Below the pieces are notes generated by a model that ran no database searches, was not told the origin of the DNA, and worked only from the letters and a program-made list of their open reading frames with translations. Positions 17,772 to 26,551 of a DNA stretch of 55,495 nucleotides are shown piece after piece (position 1 is the first letter of the stretch; every line of letters starts with the position of its first letter). A program made the translations under genes and the position numbers. Source of the DNA: an uncultured Subdoligranulum sp. (lineage in GTDB: Bacteria; Bacillota; Clostridia; Oscillospirales; Ruminococcaceae); NCBI GenBank assembly GCA_900545545.1, contig UQZO01000014.1, forward strand, positions 1 through 55,495, written 5' to 3'.

Positions 17772-19148
17772 TTATTGTCTCTCGGCTAGGGTGATGTACG
17801 GTTGAGGCTGGCCCACGTATTTGTAGGCGGGGCGGATGATGCGGTTGGCAAACTCCACTTCCTCCACCCGGTGGGCACACCAGCCCGGCACACGGGCAAT
17901 GGCGAACAGCGGGGTGTACAGGTCCTCGCTGATGCCCAGCATCCGGTAGATCAGGCCGCTGAACAGGTCCACGTTGGCGCACACTTTTTTGGGGCCGTGC
18001 TTTTCCTCCGCAAAAACCTGGGGGGCCAGCCGCTCGATGCTGCACAGCATCTCGAACTCTTCGTCGTAGCCCTTCTCATAGGCCATGCGGCGGGCGTGGT
18101 TTTTCAGGATTTGGGCGCGGGGATCGCTGACGGTGTACACCGCGTGGCCCATGCCGTAGATCAGGCCGCTGCCGTCGCCGGCTTCCTTGCGGATGATCTT
18201 GCGCAGGAACTCCCGCACTTCGTCGTCGTCGGAGGGATTCTCCACATTTTCCAGAATATAGTCCAGCTGGTGCATGACCTTCAGGTTGGCGCCGCCGTGC
18301 TTGGGGCCTTTCAGGGCGCCGATGGCCGCCGAAATGGCGGCGTAGGTATCGGTGCCGGAGCTGGACAGCACACGGCAGGTGAAGGTGGAGCAGTTGCCGC
18401 CGCCGTGGTCGGCGTGGACCATCAGGCAGAGGTCCAGCAGACGGGCTTCCTCGTGGGTGAATTTCTGGTCGGCGCGGTAGGTGCTCAGGATATGTTCCGC
18501 CGTGCTCTGGCCCTCGGTGGGCAGGTGGAAGTACATGCTGGACCGGTCGTACACCCGGCGCTTGATCTGGTAGGCGTTCACCATCATGGTGGGCAGTTCC
18601 GCAATGAGGTTGATGCTCTGGCGCAGGATGTTGGGCAGGCTGGAATCCTCGGCGTGCTCATCGTAGCTGTACATGGCCAGCACGCTGCGGGCCATCTTGT
18701 TCATCAGGTTGGGGGAGGGCGAGTTGAGGATCATGTCGTCCGCAAAGCCCCGGGGCAGCTCCCGGTGGTGTTCCAGCAGCTTGCAGAACTTGGCGTGCTG
18801 CTCCTTGTTGGGCAGCGAGCCGAAGAGCAGCAGCCACACCACTTCCTCAAACAGAAAGCGGTCGTGGTTGTCGGCCTCGGCGGCCAGCGTATCAATGTCG
18901 ATGCCGCGGTAGACCAGGCGGCCGGGGATGGGCACGATGGTGCCGTCCGGCGTCTGGTCGTAGCCGATAACGCTGGAAACGTTGGTGATGCCGGCCAGAA
19001 CGCCGGTACCATCCAGGTTGCGCAGGCCGCGCTTGACGCCCATCCGGTCGGCCAGATGGGGGTCCAGATGCGCGTTGTGCTCCAGATACTCATGGCAAAG
19101 CAGTTCCAATTCATCCGGCTCCAGGGCCGGAACGTCCGGGTAATACAT
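17772..19148 (-). CDS. gltA: Citrate synthase
   Basis: A 458-residue citrate synthase, joining acetyl-CoA and oxaloacetate. Catalytic regions are HADHGGGNCSTF, GPKHGGAN and GMGHAVYTVSDPRA, with the catalytic Asp in the region ANVDLFSGL. It is longer than the 370-430 residues of common bacterial types because of an N-terminal extension of about 45 residues, as in the type found in Clostridia. It is divergent from aconitase, giving a compact oxidative TCA branch toward 2-oxoglutarate and glutamate; isocitrate dehydrogenase is not in the window. GAAAGAGGGGC precedes the ATG. Confidence 0.96.
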   Translation of the reverse strand: MYYPDVPALEPDELELLCHEYLEHNAHLDPHLADRMGVKRGLRNLDGTGVLAGITNVSSVIGYDQTPDGTIVPIPGRLVYRGIDIDTLAAEADNHDRFLFEEVVWLLLFGSLPNKEQHAKFCKLLEHHRELPRGFADDMILNSPSPNLMNKMARSVLAMYSYDEHAEDSSLPNILRQSINLIAELPTMMVNAYQIKRRVYDRSSMYFHLPTEGQSTAEHILSTYRADQKFTHEEARLLDLCLMVHADHGGGNCSTFTCRVLSSSGTDTYAAISAAIGALKGPKHGGANLKVMHQLDYILENVENPSDDDEVREFLRKIIRKEAGDGSGLIYGMGHAVYTVSDPRAQILKNHARRMAYEKGYDEEFEMLCSIERLAPQVFAEEKHGPKKVCANVDLFSGLIYRMLGISEDLYTPLFAIARVPGWCAHRVEEVEFANRIIRPAYKYVGQPQPYITLAERQ

Positions 19149-19232
19149 CGGCGTGCCCCTCTTTCTTCCCTGTATATTTATTCGTGCACCATGCGCCGCC
19201 CATGGGGGCGCTTTAGCGGGGTGAATACTGTA

Positions 19233-19261
19233 ATTTTAATATGCCTGGGGGCTTTCGTCAA
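19233..19261 (-). promoter_or_regulatory. Promoter of citrate synthase
   Basis: Minus strand TTGACG (19261-19256), 17-base spacer, TAAAAT (19238-19233), with a leader of about 80 bases. It is back-to-back with the aconitase promoter about 100 bases away in the 357-base divergent region 19149-19505. Confidence 0.75.
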
Positions 19262-19353
19262 GATAAACTTAAAATTTTGACAGAATAGCCAACCGGACAC
19301 TTTATTTTATTAAGCTGGTGGGCGCTTTACACGGATTTGCATAAAAAACCGCG

Positions 19354-19382
19354 TTGACAACCCCGGTCAAAGCGGGTATATT
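19354..19382 (+). promoter_or_regulatory. Promoter of aconitase
   Basis: TTGACA (19354-19359), 17-base spacer, TATATT (19377-19382). A weaker upstream pair, TTGACA at 19277 with TTTATT at 19301, may be a second start. The leader before the aconitase ATG is about 115 bases, with no riboswitch I recognise. Confidence 0.8.
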
Positions 19383-19505
19383 GTAGTAAGAATGTTTTAA
19401 AATGAATCCTTGCGGCAGGGCTGCCAACGCAGCGGATGGTATTTTTATGAACCCCATGCCCCGGCAGCACTGCCCTTTGAATTGGAAACGGAGGGAATCT
19501 TCACG

Positions 19506-21752
19506 ATGAAACTGCACCCCCAAGGCATGTATCTTGTCAACGGCACCCTGCAGGCCGACGCCCCGGCGGGCGTGACCCAGGCCGATGCCCGCCGCGGCAC
19601 CATTGCGTACTCCATTCTGGAAGCGCACAACACCAGCGGTGATATGGCCAACCTGCGCATGAAGTTTGACTCGATGACCAGCCACGATATCACCTACGTG
19701 GGCATCATCCAGACGGCCCGTGCCTCCGGCATGGAGAAATTCCCGCTGCCCTATGTCATGACCAACTGCCACAACTCCCTGTGCGCCGTGGGCGGCACCA
19801 TCAACGAGGACGACCACCAGTTCGCCCTGTCTGCCGCGCACAAATACGGCGGCATCTATGTTCCGCCGAACATGGCGGTCATCCACAGCTACAACCGCGA
19901 GATGATGGCGGGCTGCGGCCGGATGATCCTGGGTTCCGACTCCCACACCCGCTACGGCGCCCTGGGCACCATGGCGGTGGGCGAGGGCGGCGGCGAGCTG
20001 GCCAAGCAGCTGGTGGGCCGCACCTATGATATGGCCTACCCCGGCGTGGTGGCCATCTACCTCACCGGCAAGCCCAACCCCGGCGTAGGCCCCCACGACG
20101 TGGCCCTGGCCCTGGTGGGCGCCACCTACGCCAACGGCTATGTGAAGAACAAGGTCATGGAGTTCATCGGCCCCGGCGTGGCCAACCTCTCGGCAGATTA
20201 CCGCAACGGCATCGATGTCATGACCACCGAGACCACCTGCTGGTCCTCCATCTGGCAGACCGACGCCGTGACTGAGCAGTACTTTGCCCAGCACGGCCGC
20301 CCCGAAGCCTACAAGGAACTGAAACCCGCCGACGTGGCCTACTACGACGGCGTCATTGAGCTGGACCTCTCCACCGTGGAGTGCATGATCGCCCTGCCCA
20401 TGCATCCCAGCTACGCCTATCCCATCCGGGAACTGAAAGCCAACGCCAAGGAGATTCTGGCAGCAGCCCAGGAGCAGGCCAACAAGCAGCTGGGCGGCAA
20501 GGTGCAGATGGACCTGGTCAGCAAGATCCAGCCCGACGGCCGCATCTATGTGGAGCAGGGCGTGGTGGCCGGCTGCTCCGGCGGTACCTACGAGAACATC
20601 TGCGCCGTGGCGGAGATCCTGCGCGGCAAGAACTGCGGCAACGGCCAGTTCAAGTTCAGCGTCTACCCCGACAGCATGCCCACCTACCTGGAGCTGGTCA
20701 AGAACGGCGCCGTGGCCGACATCGTCAGTGCGGGCGGCATCTTCCGTGAGTGCTTCTGCGGCCCCTGCTTCGGCGCCGGCGACACCCCCGCCAACGGCGA
20801 GTTCTCCATCCGCCACACCACCCGCAACTTCCCCAACCGCGAAGGCTCCAAGCCCGGCGAGGGGCAGATCAGCGCGGTGGCCCTGATGGACGCCCGCTCC
20901 ATCGCCGCTACGGCGGCCAACGGCGGCTACCTCACCGCCGCCAGCGAAGTCTGCGACAGCGACTACACCGCCCCCGAATATCACTTCGACCAGGGCGTCT
21001 ACGACAAGCGCGTCTACAACGGCTGGGGCCATCCCGAGCCGGACTACGCCCTGAAATTCGGCCCCAACATCAAGGACTGGCCCGAACAGCCCGCCCTGAC
21101 CGACGACCTGCTGGTCAAGATCGTCAGCTACATCACCGATCCCGTCACCACCACCGATGAGCTGATCCCCTCGGGTGAAACTTCCTCCTTCCGCTCCAAT
21201 CCGCTGCGCCTGGCGGAGTTCACCCTCTCCCGCAAGGACCCCGCCTATGTGCCGAACGCCAAGGCCGTCCACGCCCTGGATGAAGCCCGCCGTGCCGGTA
21301 CCCTGCCGGAGGAAGTGGCCAAGGTCTACGCCGAACTGGAAAAGGTGGGCTACCACCCCGACGCCAAGGCTACCAACATCGGTTCGGCCATCTTTGCCAA
21401 CAAGCCCGGCGACGGCTCCGCCCGCGAACAGGCGGCCAGCTGCCAGCGTGTGCTGGGCGGTGCGGCCAACTTTGCCTGCGAGTACGCCACCAAGCGCTAC
21501 CGCTCCAACTGCATCAACTGGGGCATGCTGCCCTTCCTGCTGGATACCCCCAACGTGCTGGATAACGGCGACTATGTCTTCCTGCCCGGGGTGCGCAAAG
21601 CCCTGCTGGAAGCCGCCGATGTGCTGGAAGCCGTGGCGGTGAAGCCCGACGGCGGCATCGTGAAGTTTACCGTGCGTCTGGGCGCCATGACCGACGCCGA
21701 GCGCCAGATCCTGGCGGACGGGTGCCTTATCAACTACTACAAGAACCATTAA
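19506..21752 (+). CDS. acn: Aconitate hydratase
   Basis: A 748-residue aconitase-superfamily hydratase that interconverts citrate and isocitrate using a 4Fe-4S cluster. Cluster and active-site regions visible are GSDSHTRYGALGTMAVGEGGGE, split as GSDSHTRYGAL and VGEGGGE, then GCSGGTY and CFCGPCFGAGD (the CxxC pair), with RNFPNREGS after it. The C-terminal swivel domain carries RYRSNCINWGMLPF. The length matches the mitochondrial/short type rather than AcnA or AcnB of enterobacteria. I chose the ATG at 19506, after GGAGGG; the open frame upstream crosses the promoter. It diverges from citrate synthase. Confidence 0.92.
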   Translation: MKLHPQGMYLVNGTLQADAPAGVTQADARRGTIAYSILEAHNTSGDMANLRMKFDSMTSHDITYVGIIQTARASGMEKFPLPYVMTNCHNSLCAVGGTINEDDHQFALSAAHKYGGIYVPPNMAVIHSYNREMMAGCGRMILGSDSHTRYGALGTMAVGEGGGELAKQLVGRTYDMAYPGVVAIYLTGKPNPGVGPHDVALALVGATYANGYVKNKVMEFIGPGVANLSADYRNGIDVMTTETTCWSSIWQTDAVTEQYFAQHGRPEAYKELKPADVAYYDGVIELDLSTVECMIALPMHPSYAYPIRELKANAKEILAAAQEQANKQLGGKVQMDLVSKIQPDGRIYVEQGVVAGCSGGTYENICAVAEILRGKNCGNGQFKFSVYPDSMPTYLELVKNGAVADIVSAGGIFRECFCGPCFGAGDTPANGEFSIRHTTRNFPNREGSKPGEGQISAVALMDARSIAATAANGGYLTAASEVCDSDYTAPEYHFDQGVYDKRVYNGWGHPEPDYALKFGPNIKDWPEQPALTDDLLVKIVSYITDPVTTTDELIPSGETSSFRSNPLRLAEFTLSRKDPAYVPNAKAVHALDEARRAGTLPEEVAKVYAELEKVGYHPDAKATNIGSAIFANKPGDGSAREQAASCQRVLGGAANFACEYATKRYRSNCINWGMLPFLLDTPNVLDNGDYVFLPGVRKALLEAADVLEAVAVKPDGGIVKFTVRLGAMTDAERQILADGCLINYYKNH

Positions 21753-21847
21753 AAACCACAGCGGCTCGTACCTTTTTCGGTGCGGGCCGCTGATTTTGTA
21801 AATTTATGGTTTGCGGCGCCGGTTCGGTGGCATATTGGTATGGTATA

Positions 21848-21856
21848 TGCTATAAT
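21848..21856 (+). promoter_or_regulatory. Extended -10 promoter of the AI-2E transporter pair
   Basis: TGCTATAAT is a consensus extended -10. No good -35 lies 17 bases upstream, as expected for extended -10 promoters. Confidence 0.6.
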
Positions 21857-21894
21857 GTCCATCAAACAGAACGAAACCAAGGAGGAAACCTTTT

Positions 21895-23046
21895 TTGAAA
21901 CATTGGCTGGAACGGGTGCCCGAAACCACCGGCGATTTTCTGAAGCTGGCCCTGGGCATTGCGATTATTTTCGGCGTGGTATGGCAGATACCGAACATTG
22001 CCGGCGGCATACAGAAATTCATGAGCATTCTCAGCCCCTTTGCCTGGGGCGTGGTGCTGGCCTATGTGCTGGACATCCCCGCCCGGTTTTTTGCGCAAAA
22101 ACTGTTTGGCGGCAAACGGGGTCTGGCCGTGGCGCTCAGCTATATTCTGCTGTTCAGCGTGGTAGGGCTGCTGCTGTCTTTGGTGGTGCCCCAGCTGGTG
22201 CAGAGCATCAGCTCCTTTGTAAACAGCCTGAGCAGCTACGAGGAAGACATCCAGAACACCCTGACCTGGGTGCAGCAGACCTTCGGCATTGATACCTTCA
22301 CGCTGGAAAGCTATGTGCGGGAACTGACCGAGGCACTGCAGAACTGGTTCAAGTCGGTGTCGGGCCAGGCTGCCCAGGCAGCAGCCGACGCGGCGGCCGG
22401 TGTGGCCGGTGCCGCCACCGATGGCTTTGTGACCATTGCCGTGAGCATCTACCTGCTCACGGGCAAGGACCTGCTGCTGCGCGGGGCCCGCACCTGCCTG
22501 CGTGCGGCACTGCCGCCCCAGCAGGCGGGCAGCCTGTTCTCGGTGTGCACCATGGCCAACCGTACCTTCAGCGGTTACATCGGCGGCCAGCTGGTGGACG
22601 CTCTGCTGGTGGGGGTGGAAACCTTTGTGCTCATGTCGATCTTCCGGCTGGATTACGCCCCCCTCATCGCGGTGCTGGTGGGCGTGACCAATATCATCCC
22701 GCTGCTGGGCCCCTTTATCGGCGCGGTGCCGGGGGCCATCATCCTGCTGCTGGAATCCCCGCTCCAGGCGGTGGAATTCGTCCTTATTATCCTGGTGGTG
22801 CAGCAAGTTGACGGCAACTTCATTGCGCCCCATATCATCGGCAGCGCCACCGGCCTACCGGGCCTGGGCGTGCTGCTGGCCATCATTGTGGGCGGCAGCC
22901 TCTTCGGCATCCCCGGCATGGTCATCGGCGTGCCCACGCTGGCGGTCATCGTCACGCTGCTGAAACAGGCAGTGGGGGCCGGGCTGACGGCCCGGGGCAT
23001 CGACGAGGACGGCAACCCGCTGGATGCTTCCGACACAAAAAATTAA
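21895..23046 (+). CDS. AI-2E family (PerM/YtvI-type) transporter, copy 1
   Basis: A 383-residue protein with about eight hydrophobic helices. The pattern is typical for the AI-2E/PerM family: two helices early, a periplasmic amphipathic loop (residues about 105-150), then GVTNIIPLLGPFIGAVPGAI, the most conserved stretch, and QVDGNFIAPHIIG. Family members include quorum-signal exporters and Na+/H+ antiporters, so the substrate cannot be read from sequence. The start is a TTG at 21895, with AAGGAGG upstream. Another family member follows 75 bases later. Confidence 0.88.
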   Translation: MKHWLERVPETTGDFLKLALGIAIIFGVVWQIPNIAGGIQKFMSILSPFAWGVVLAYVLDIPARFFAQKLFGGKRGLAVALSYILLFSVVGLLLSLVVPQLVQSISSFVNSLSSYEEDIQNTLTWVQQTFGIDTFTLESYVRELTEALQNWFKSVSGQAAQAAADAAAGVAGAATDGFVTIAVSIYLLTGKDLLLRGARTCLRAALPPQQAGSLFSVCTMANRTFSGYIGGQLVDALLVGVETFVLMSIFRLDYAPLIAVLVGVTNIIPLLGPFIGAVPGAIILLLESPLQAVEFVLIILVVQQVDGNFIAPHIIGSATGLPGLGVLLAIIVGGSLFGIPGMVIGVPTLAVIVTLLKQAVGAGLTARGIDEDGNPLDASDTKN

Positions 23047-23121
23047 CAAGTGGCCTCTTGTGCGCCCGGAGCCTGAACGGTACAATAGAAGGTAAGATGT
23101 GAAAAAGGGGAAGGGGAAAGT

Positions 23122-24300
23122 TTGAGCGTAAAGCATTTTTGGGACAAAAAACCGGATACCATGCTGGAATGGGTCAGCCTGATCTTTGCCAGCATCGCGT
23201 TTTATCTTTTTTTGAACAACCTGGGCTATTTTGTGGGCGGCTTCCGGGAGCTGCTGCGGATTCTTTCCCCTTTTGCGGGGGGCGTGGTCATCGCCTTTGT
23301 GCTCAACCCCATGAGCAAATGGTTCCACCGGGTGCTGCTGCACGGCACGCCCCACCTGCGGTGGGTGGCCATTCTGCTGAGTTATATTATGGCGGTCCTG
23401 CTGCTGGCACTGCTGGCCTGGCTGGTGGTACCTCAGATTATTTCCAGCATCGCCATGCTGTTCAACAGCCTGCCCGGTTATTTTGAGGGGCTGCAGAACA
23501 CCCTGCTCTATCTGCAGGACAGCTACGGCCTCCAGATGCAGAGCGTGCTGCGCATCCTGGACGATTCCGAGGCCATGATGCGGGAACTGTACAACGTGGC
23601 GGTGGCCGCCATGCCCCAGATCGTCACCACCATCGGCAGCGTGGCCTCCAACTTTGTGGCGGTGTTCACGGCGGTGGCTTCCAGCATTTATATGCTGTCC
23701 GGCAAGGATAAACTCATCCACCAGCTCAAAACGCTGGTACACGCGTTTTTGCCGGAACCGGTGGCCCGCAACACCCTGCGGGTCTGCCACTACGCCAATG
23801 AGAACTTCACCGGCTTTTTTGTGGGCAAGATCATCGATTCTGCCATCATCGGCGTACTTACCTTTGTACTGATGTCCATCCTCCGGCTGGACTTTGCGCT
23901 GCTGGTCAGCGTCTTTGTGGGCATTACCAACATCATCCCGGTGTTCGGGCCCTTCATCGGCGCCATTCCCAGCATCTTCATCCTGTTGCTGGTGGACCCC
24001 GTGCAGGCATTGATTTTTGCCGTGCTCATCCTCTTTATCCAGCAGCTGGACGGCAACTTCATCGGCCCCAAGATTCTGGGCCAGTCCATCGGCATCTCCT
24101 CGCTGTGGGTGCTGTTCTCCATCGTGGTGGGCGGCGACCTGTTCGGCCTGGTGGGCATGGTGGTGGGCGTGCCGCTGTTTGCCACCCTGTACGGCCTGCT
24201 GCAGGAGATCGTGCATTTCCTGCTGGAGCGCCGCGGCATTGACGGCGAGGGTAACCCGCTGCCCGACGCGGAACAACCGGCGAAAGAAACCGTATCCTGA
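23122..24300 (+). CDS. AI-2E family (PerM/YtvI-type) transporter, copy 2
   Basis: A 392-residue paralogue of the preceding gene with the same layout: early helices including LSPFAGGVVIAFVLNPMS, a loop region, GITNIIPVFGPFIGAIPSIF and QQLDGNFIGPKILG near the end. It also begins with TTG (23122) behind GGGGAAGGGG. The two proteins are clearly homologous but well diverged, so this is an old duplication; a heteromeric transporter is possible. A strong terminator follows. Confidence 0.88.
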   Translation: MSVKHFWDKKPDTMLEWVSLIFASIAFYLFLNNLGYFVGGFRELLRILSPFAGGVVIAFVLNPMSKWFHRVLLHGTPHLRWVAILLSYIMAVLLLALLAWLVVPQIISSIAMLFNSLPGYFEGLQNTLLYLQDSYGLQMQSVLRILDDSEAMMRELYNVAVAAMPQIVTTIGSVASNFVAVFTAVASSIYMLSGKDKLIHQLKTLVHAFLPEPVARNTLRVCHYANENFTGFFVGKIIDSAIIGVLTFVLMSILRLDFALLVSVFVGITNIIPVFGPFIGAIPSIFILLLVDPVQALIFAVLILFIQQLDGNFIGPKILGQSIGISSLWVLFSIVVGGDLFGLVGMVVGVPLFATLYGLLQEIVHFLLERRGIDGEGNPLPDAEQPAKETVS

Positions 24301-24305
24301 ACAAA

Positions 24306-24347
24306 CAAAAACCCCGCTGCAGCCAAAGGCTGCAGCGGGGTTTTTTT
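24306..24347. terminator. Bidirectional terminator, AI-2E pair / smsB
   Basis: A perfect 14-bp stem (24311-24324 with 24328-24341) with an AAA loop, flanked by A-tract and T-tract, sits between convergent genes. Confidence 0.95.
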
Positions 24348-24355
24348 GCGGTTGC

Positions 24356-25273
24356 TTATTTCAGGAAGCCGTTGACGATCTGGTCCTCGGCTTCTTTCTC
24401 GGTCAGACCCAGGGTCATCAGCTTGATGAGCTGCTCGCCCGCGATCTTGCCGATGGCGGCCTCGTGGATGAGGCTGGCGTCCACGCTGTTGGCGGTCAGG
24501 GCCGGGCTGGCAATGACCGAAGCCTGGTCCATGATGATGGCGTCGCACTCGGAGTGGCCGGCGCAGGCGCAGTTGCCGTTGATGTGGCTGACGAATTCCT
24601 GCTTGCTCACATCCTTGGCCACGCTGCGGGAAACAATGTTGGCCGAGCAGCCTTCGCCGTTCAGGTCCACATTGAAATCGGTGACGGCGCGCTGGTCGCC
24701 GGTGGTCATGATCTTTTCCTTCACCACCAGGCTGGCGCCTGCGGCCAGGTCGCCGCCGGTCTTGCGGATGGTATCATCCACACCGGCGATCTGGGTGGTT
24801 TCCATCTCCATATGGGCGCCCTCGGCCAGGTGCACAATGGTGGTGGGGTTCATGATCTGTTTGCCGCGGCCGTCGCCCTCGCCGTAGTGCTTTTCCACAT
24901 AGCGCAGCTTGGCGTTCTTGGCCAGCCAGAAGGTGTGGATGCCGTCGTGCTCGGCGTTGCCGCCGCCGCAGTTGTGGATGCCGCACCCGGCAATGATGGT
25001 CACGTCGGCGCCCTCGCCGATGTGGAAATCGTTGTACACCAGGTCCTTCAGGCCGGTCTGGCTCAGGATCACCGGAATATGCACGCTCTCGTTTTTGGTA
25101 AAGGGACGGATGTAAATATCAATGCCCGGCTTGTCGGTCTTGGTCACAATGTCGATGTTGGCGGTGGTGTTGCGCCCCGCCAGTTCGCCGTTGGCACGGA
25201 TGTTGTAGGCGCCCACCGGCAGGCTGTCCAGTTCGGCGATCTCTTTCAAAAGATTCTTTTCAATGGCGTCCAT
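24356..25273 (-). CDS. SufB/SufD-family Fe-S assembly scaffold, short (SmsB-like)
   Basis: A 305-residue protein matching the C-terminal beta-helix core of SufB/SufD, which are normally 420-490 residues. The SufB-type residues needed for cluster assembly are present: C243 in HSECDAII (matching E. coli SufB C405) and H270-E271 in LIHEAAIGKIAGEQ (matching the SufB HEA motif). Several further Cys lie in GCGIHNCGGG and GNCACAG. Its ATG overlaps the stop of the ATPase gene by one base. No sufS, sufU or sufD is adjacent, so this is the two-gene arrangement described as the minimal SUF-like (SMS) system. Calling it SmsB is an inference. Confidence 0.85.
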   Translation of the reverse strand: MDAIEKNLLKEIAELDSLPVGAYNIRANGELAGRNTTANIDIVTKTDKPGIDIYIRPFTKNESVHIPVILSQTGLKDLVYNDFHIGEGADVTIIAGCGIHNCGGGNAEHDGIHTFWLAKNAKLRYVEKHYGEGDGRGKQIMNPTTIVHLAEGAHMEMETTQIAGVDDTIRKTGGDLAAGASLVVKEKIMTTGDQRAVTDFNVDLNGEGCSANIVSRSVAKDVSKQEFVSHINGNCACAGHSECDAIIMDQASVIASPALTANSVDASLIHEAAIGKIAGEQLIKLMTLGLTEKEAEDQIVNGFLK

Positions 25274-26013
25274 CAGTTGCGCACCCCTTCCACTTTATCG
25301 GTCAGAACGCTGCAGGCCGGGCTGGAAGCATCGGCACTGCCCAGCAGGGCGGGCAGGATCTCGCTGCGCGGGCCCTCTTTTTGGATATGGCCGTCCTTGA
25401 TGACGACGATCTTGTCGGCAATGTTCAGGATGCGCTCCTGATGGCTGATGATCAGGATGCTGCCGCGGGTCTGCTCGTACATCTTCTCAAACACACGGAT
25501 CAGGTTCTGGAAGCTCCACAGGTCGATGCCCGCTTCCGGCTCATCGAAGATGGAGAGCTTGGTGCCGCGGGCCAGTACCATGGCGATCTCGATGCGCTTG
25601 AGCTCGCCGCCCGAAAGGCTGTCGTTGAGCTCGCGGTCAACGTAATCCCGGGCGCACAGGCCCACCTCGCTCAGGTAGCTGCAGGCCTCGGTAACGCTGG
25701 TGTTCTTGCCGGCGGCCAGGCTCAGCAGATCTTTTACCCGCAGCCCCTTGAAACGCACCGGCTGCTGGAAGGCATAGCTCAGCCCCAGGTTGGCACGCTC
25801 GGTGATGGACATATGGGTGATATCAACACCGTCCAGCAGGATCTGGCCGCTGGTGGGCTGGTAAATGCCCGCAATGACCTTGGCCAGCGTGGATTTGCCG
25901 CCGCCGTTGGGACCGGTGATGGCTACAAAACGCTCCTGTACGGTAAGAGAAACATCGTGCAGGATTTCTTTATTGTCGTCGGTCTCATAACCGACGTTAC
26001 GCAGTTCTAGCAT
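25273..26013 (-). CDS. sufC: SufC-family ATPase (SmsC-like)
   Basis: A 246-residue soluble ABC ATPase that powers Fe-S cluster building on the SufB partner. Walker A GPNGGGKST (34-42), signature LSGGELKRIEIA, Walker B LSIFDEPEAGID and H-loop ISHQ are intact; ELKRIEIA and DEPEAGID are SufC-specific rather than transporter-like. Its stop overlaps the start of the scaffold gene (TGATG), so translation is probably coupled. AAAGGAGC precedes the ATG. A transporter role is unlikely because no membrane subunit is present. Confidence 0.9.
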   Translation of the reverse strand: MLELRNVGYETDDNKEILHDVSLTVQERFVAITGPNGGGKSTLAKVIAGIYQPTSGQILLDGVDITHMSITERANLGLSYAFQQPVRFKGLRVKDLLSLAAGKNTSVTEACSYLSEVGLCARDYVDRELNDSLSGGELKRIEIAMVLARGTKLSIFDEPEAGIDLWSFQNLIRVFEKMYEQTRGSILIISHQERILNIADKIVVIKDGHIQKEGPRSEILPALLGSADASSPACSVLTDKVEGVRN

Positions 26014-26078
26014 GGTAAAGAAGCTCCTTTGTTGGGGTTGGCGCTATGGCAAGTATTGCCATATTCTACCGAAATAAT

Positions 26079-26107
26079 ACTATACCATGAACGGGCGCAA
26101 AGTACAA
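26079..26107 (-). promoter_or_regulatory. Promoter of the SufC/SufB-like operon
   Basis: Minus strand TTGTAC (26107-26102), 17-base spacer, TATAGT (26084-26079). No IscR- or SufR-like site was recognised. Confidence 0.65.
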
Positions 26108-26169
26108 GTGGAATCTCTATAAAAATGGTAGATTTTAGCAAAAAATCTGCGCCCCGCACCAAAAAAATC

Positions 26170-26199
26170 TTGACAGCGCGGGTACAATGGTGCTATGCT
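26170..26199 (+). promoter_or_regulatory. Promoter of the T-box leader
   Basis: TTGACA (26170-26175), 18-base spacer, TATGCT (26194-26199). Transcription would begin just ahead of T-box Stem I. Confidence 0.7.
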
Positions 26200-26205
26200 T
26201 TAGCT

Positions 26206-26500
26206 GTTAAAAGCGTTGATCGGGAAAAGTACCGCCCAACATCCGCACAGAGAGCCCGGCATTTGGCTGCGAGCCGGGACGGGGACGGGGCGCGAAAGAA
26301 CACCCGGGAGCTGCAACCTGAACCCCTCCGGGGCAGTAGGGGCGCCGCAGGCCGTGCGTTAGAGCGGCAGCGTTTCAAAGGTGAACGTGTACGGAAAAGT
26401 GACCGTATGCCGTATTTCCGGCTGCGGTAAAATAGGTGGCACCGCGGGTTCAAGACAGCAACTCGTCCTATACAAAGGGCGAGCGGGCTGTCTTTTTTTG
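26206..26500 (+). ncRNA. T-box riboswitch, asparagine-specific (leader of asnB)
   Basis: The T-box core AATAGGTGGCACCGCGG lies at 26431-26447. Stem I starts near 26221: CGGG pairs with CCCG (26303-26306) and CGCCC (26233-26237) with GGGCG (26288-26292). They bracket a specifier loop with the loop-E elements AGTA on the left and GAA on the right. The specifier codon reads AAC at 26299-26301, followed by the usual A, which decodes Asn. The bulge TGGC would pair with an acceptor end GCCA, fitting the G discriminator of tRNA-Asn. Uncharged tRNA-Asn should therefore stabilise the antiterminator and switch on the asparagine synthetase downstream. Confidence 0.95.
26454..26499 (+). terminator. T-box-controlled terminator
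   Basis: GACAGC/GCTGTC and CTCGTCC/GGGCGAG arms form a long stem ending in seven T. CGTCC in its left arm (26464-26468) is the segment that would pair with the T-box GG in the antiterminator. Confidence 0.92.
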
Positions 26501-26551
26501 TTGGCCGTTCGGGGAAAAACAGGTTGTAAGAACGTAAGGAGTGTCATCGAA

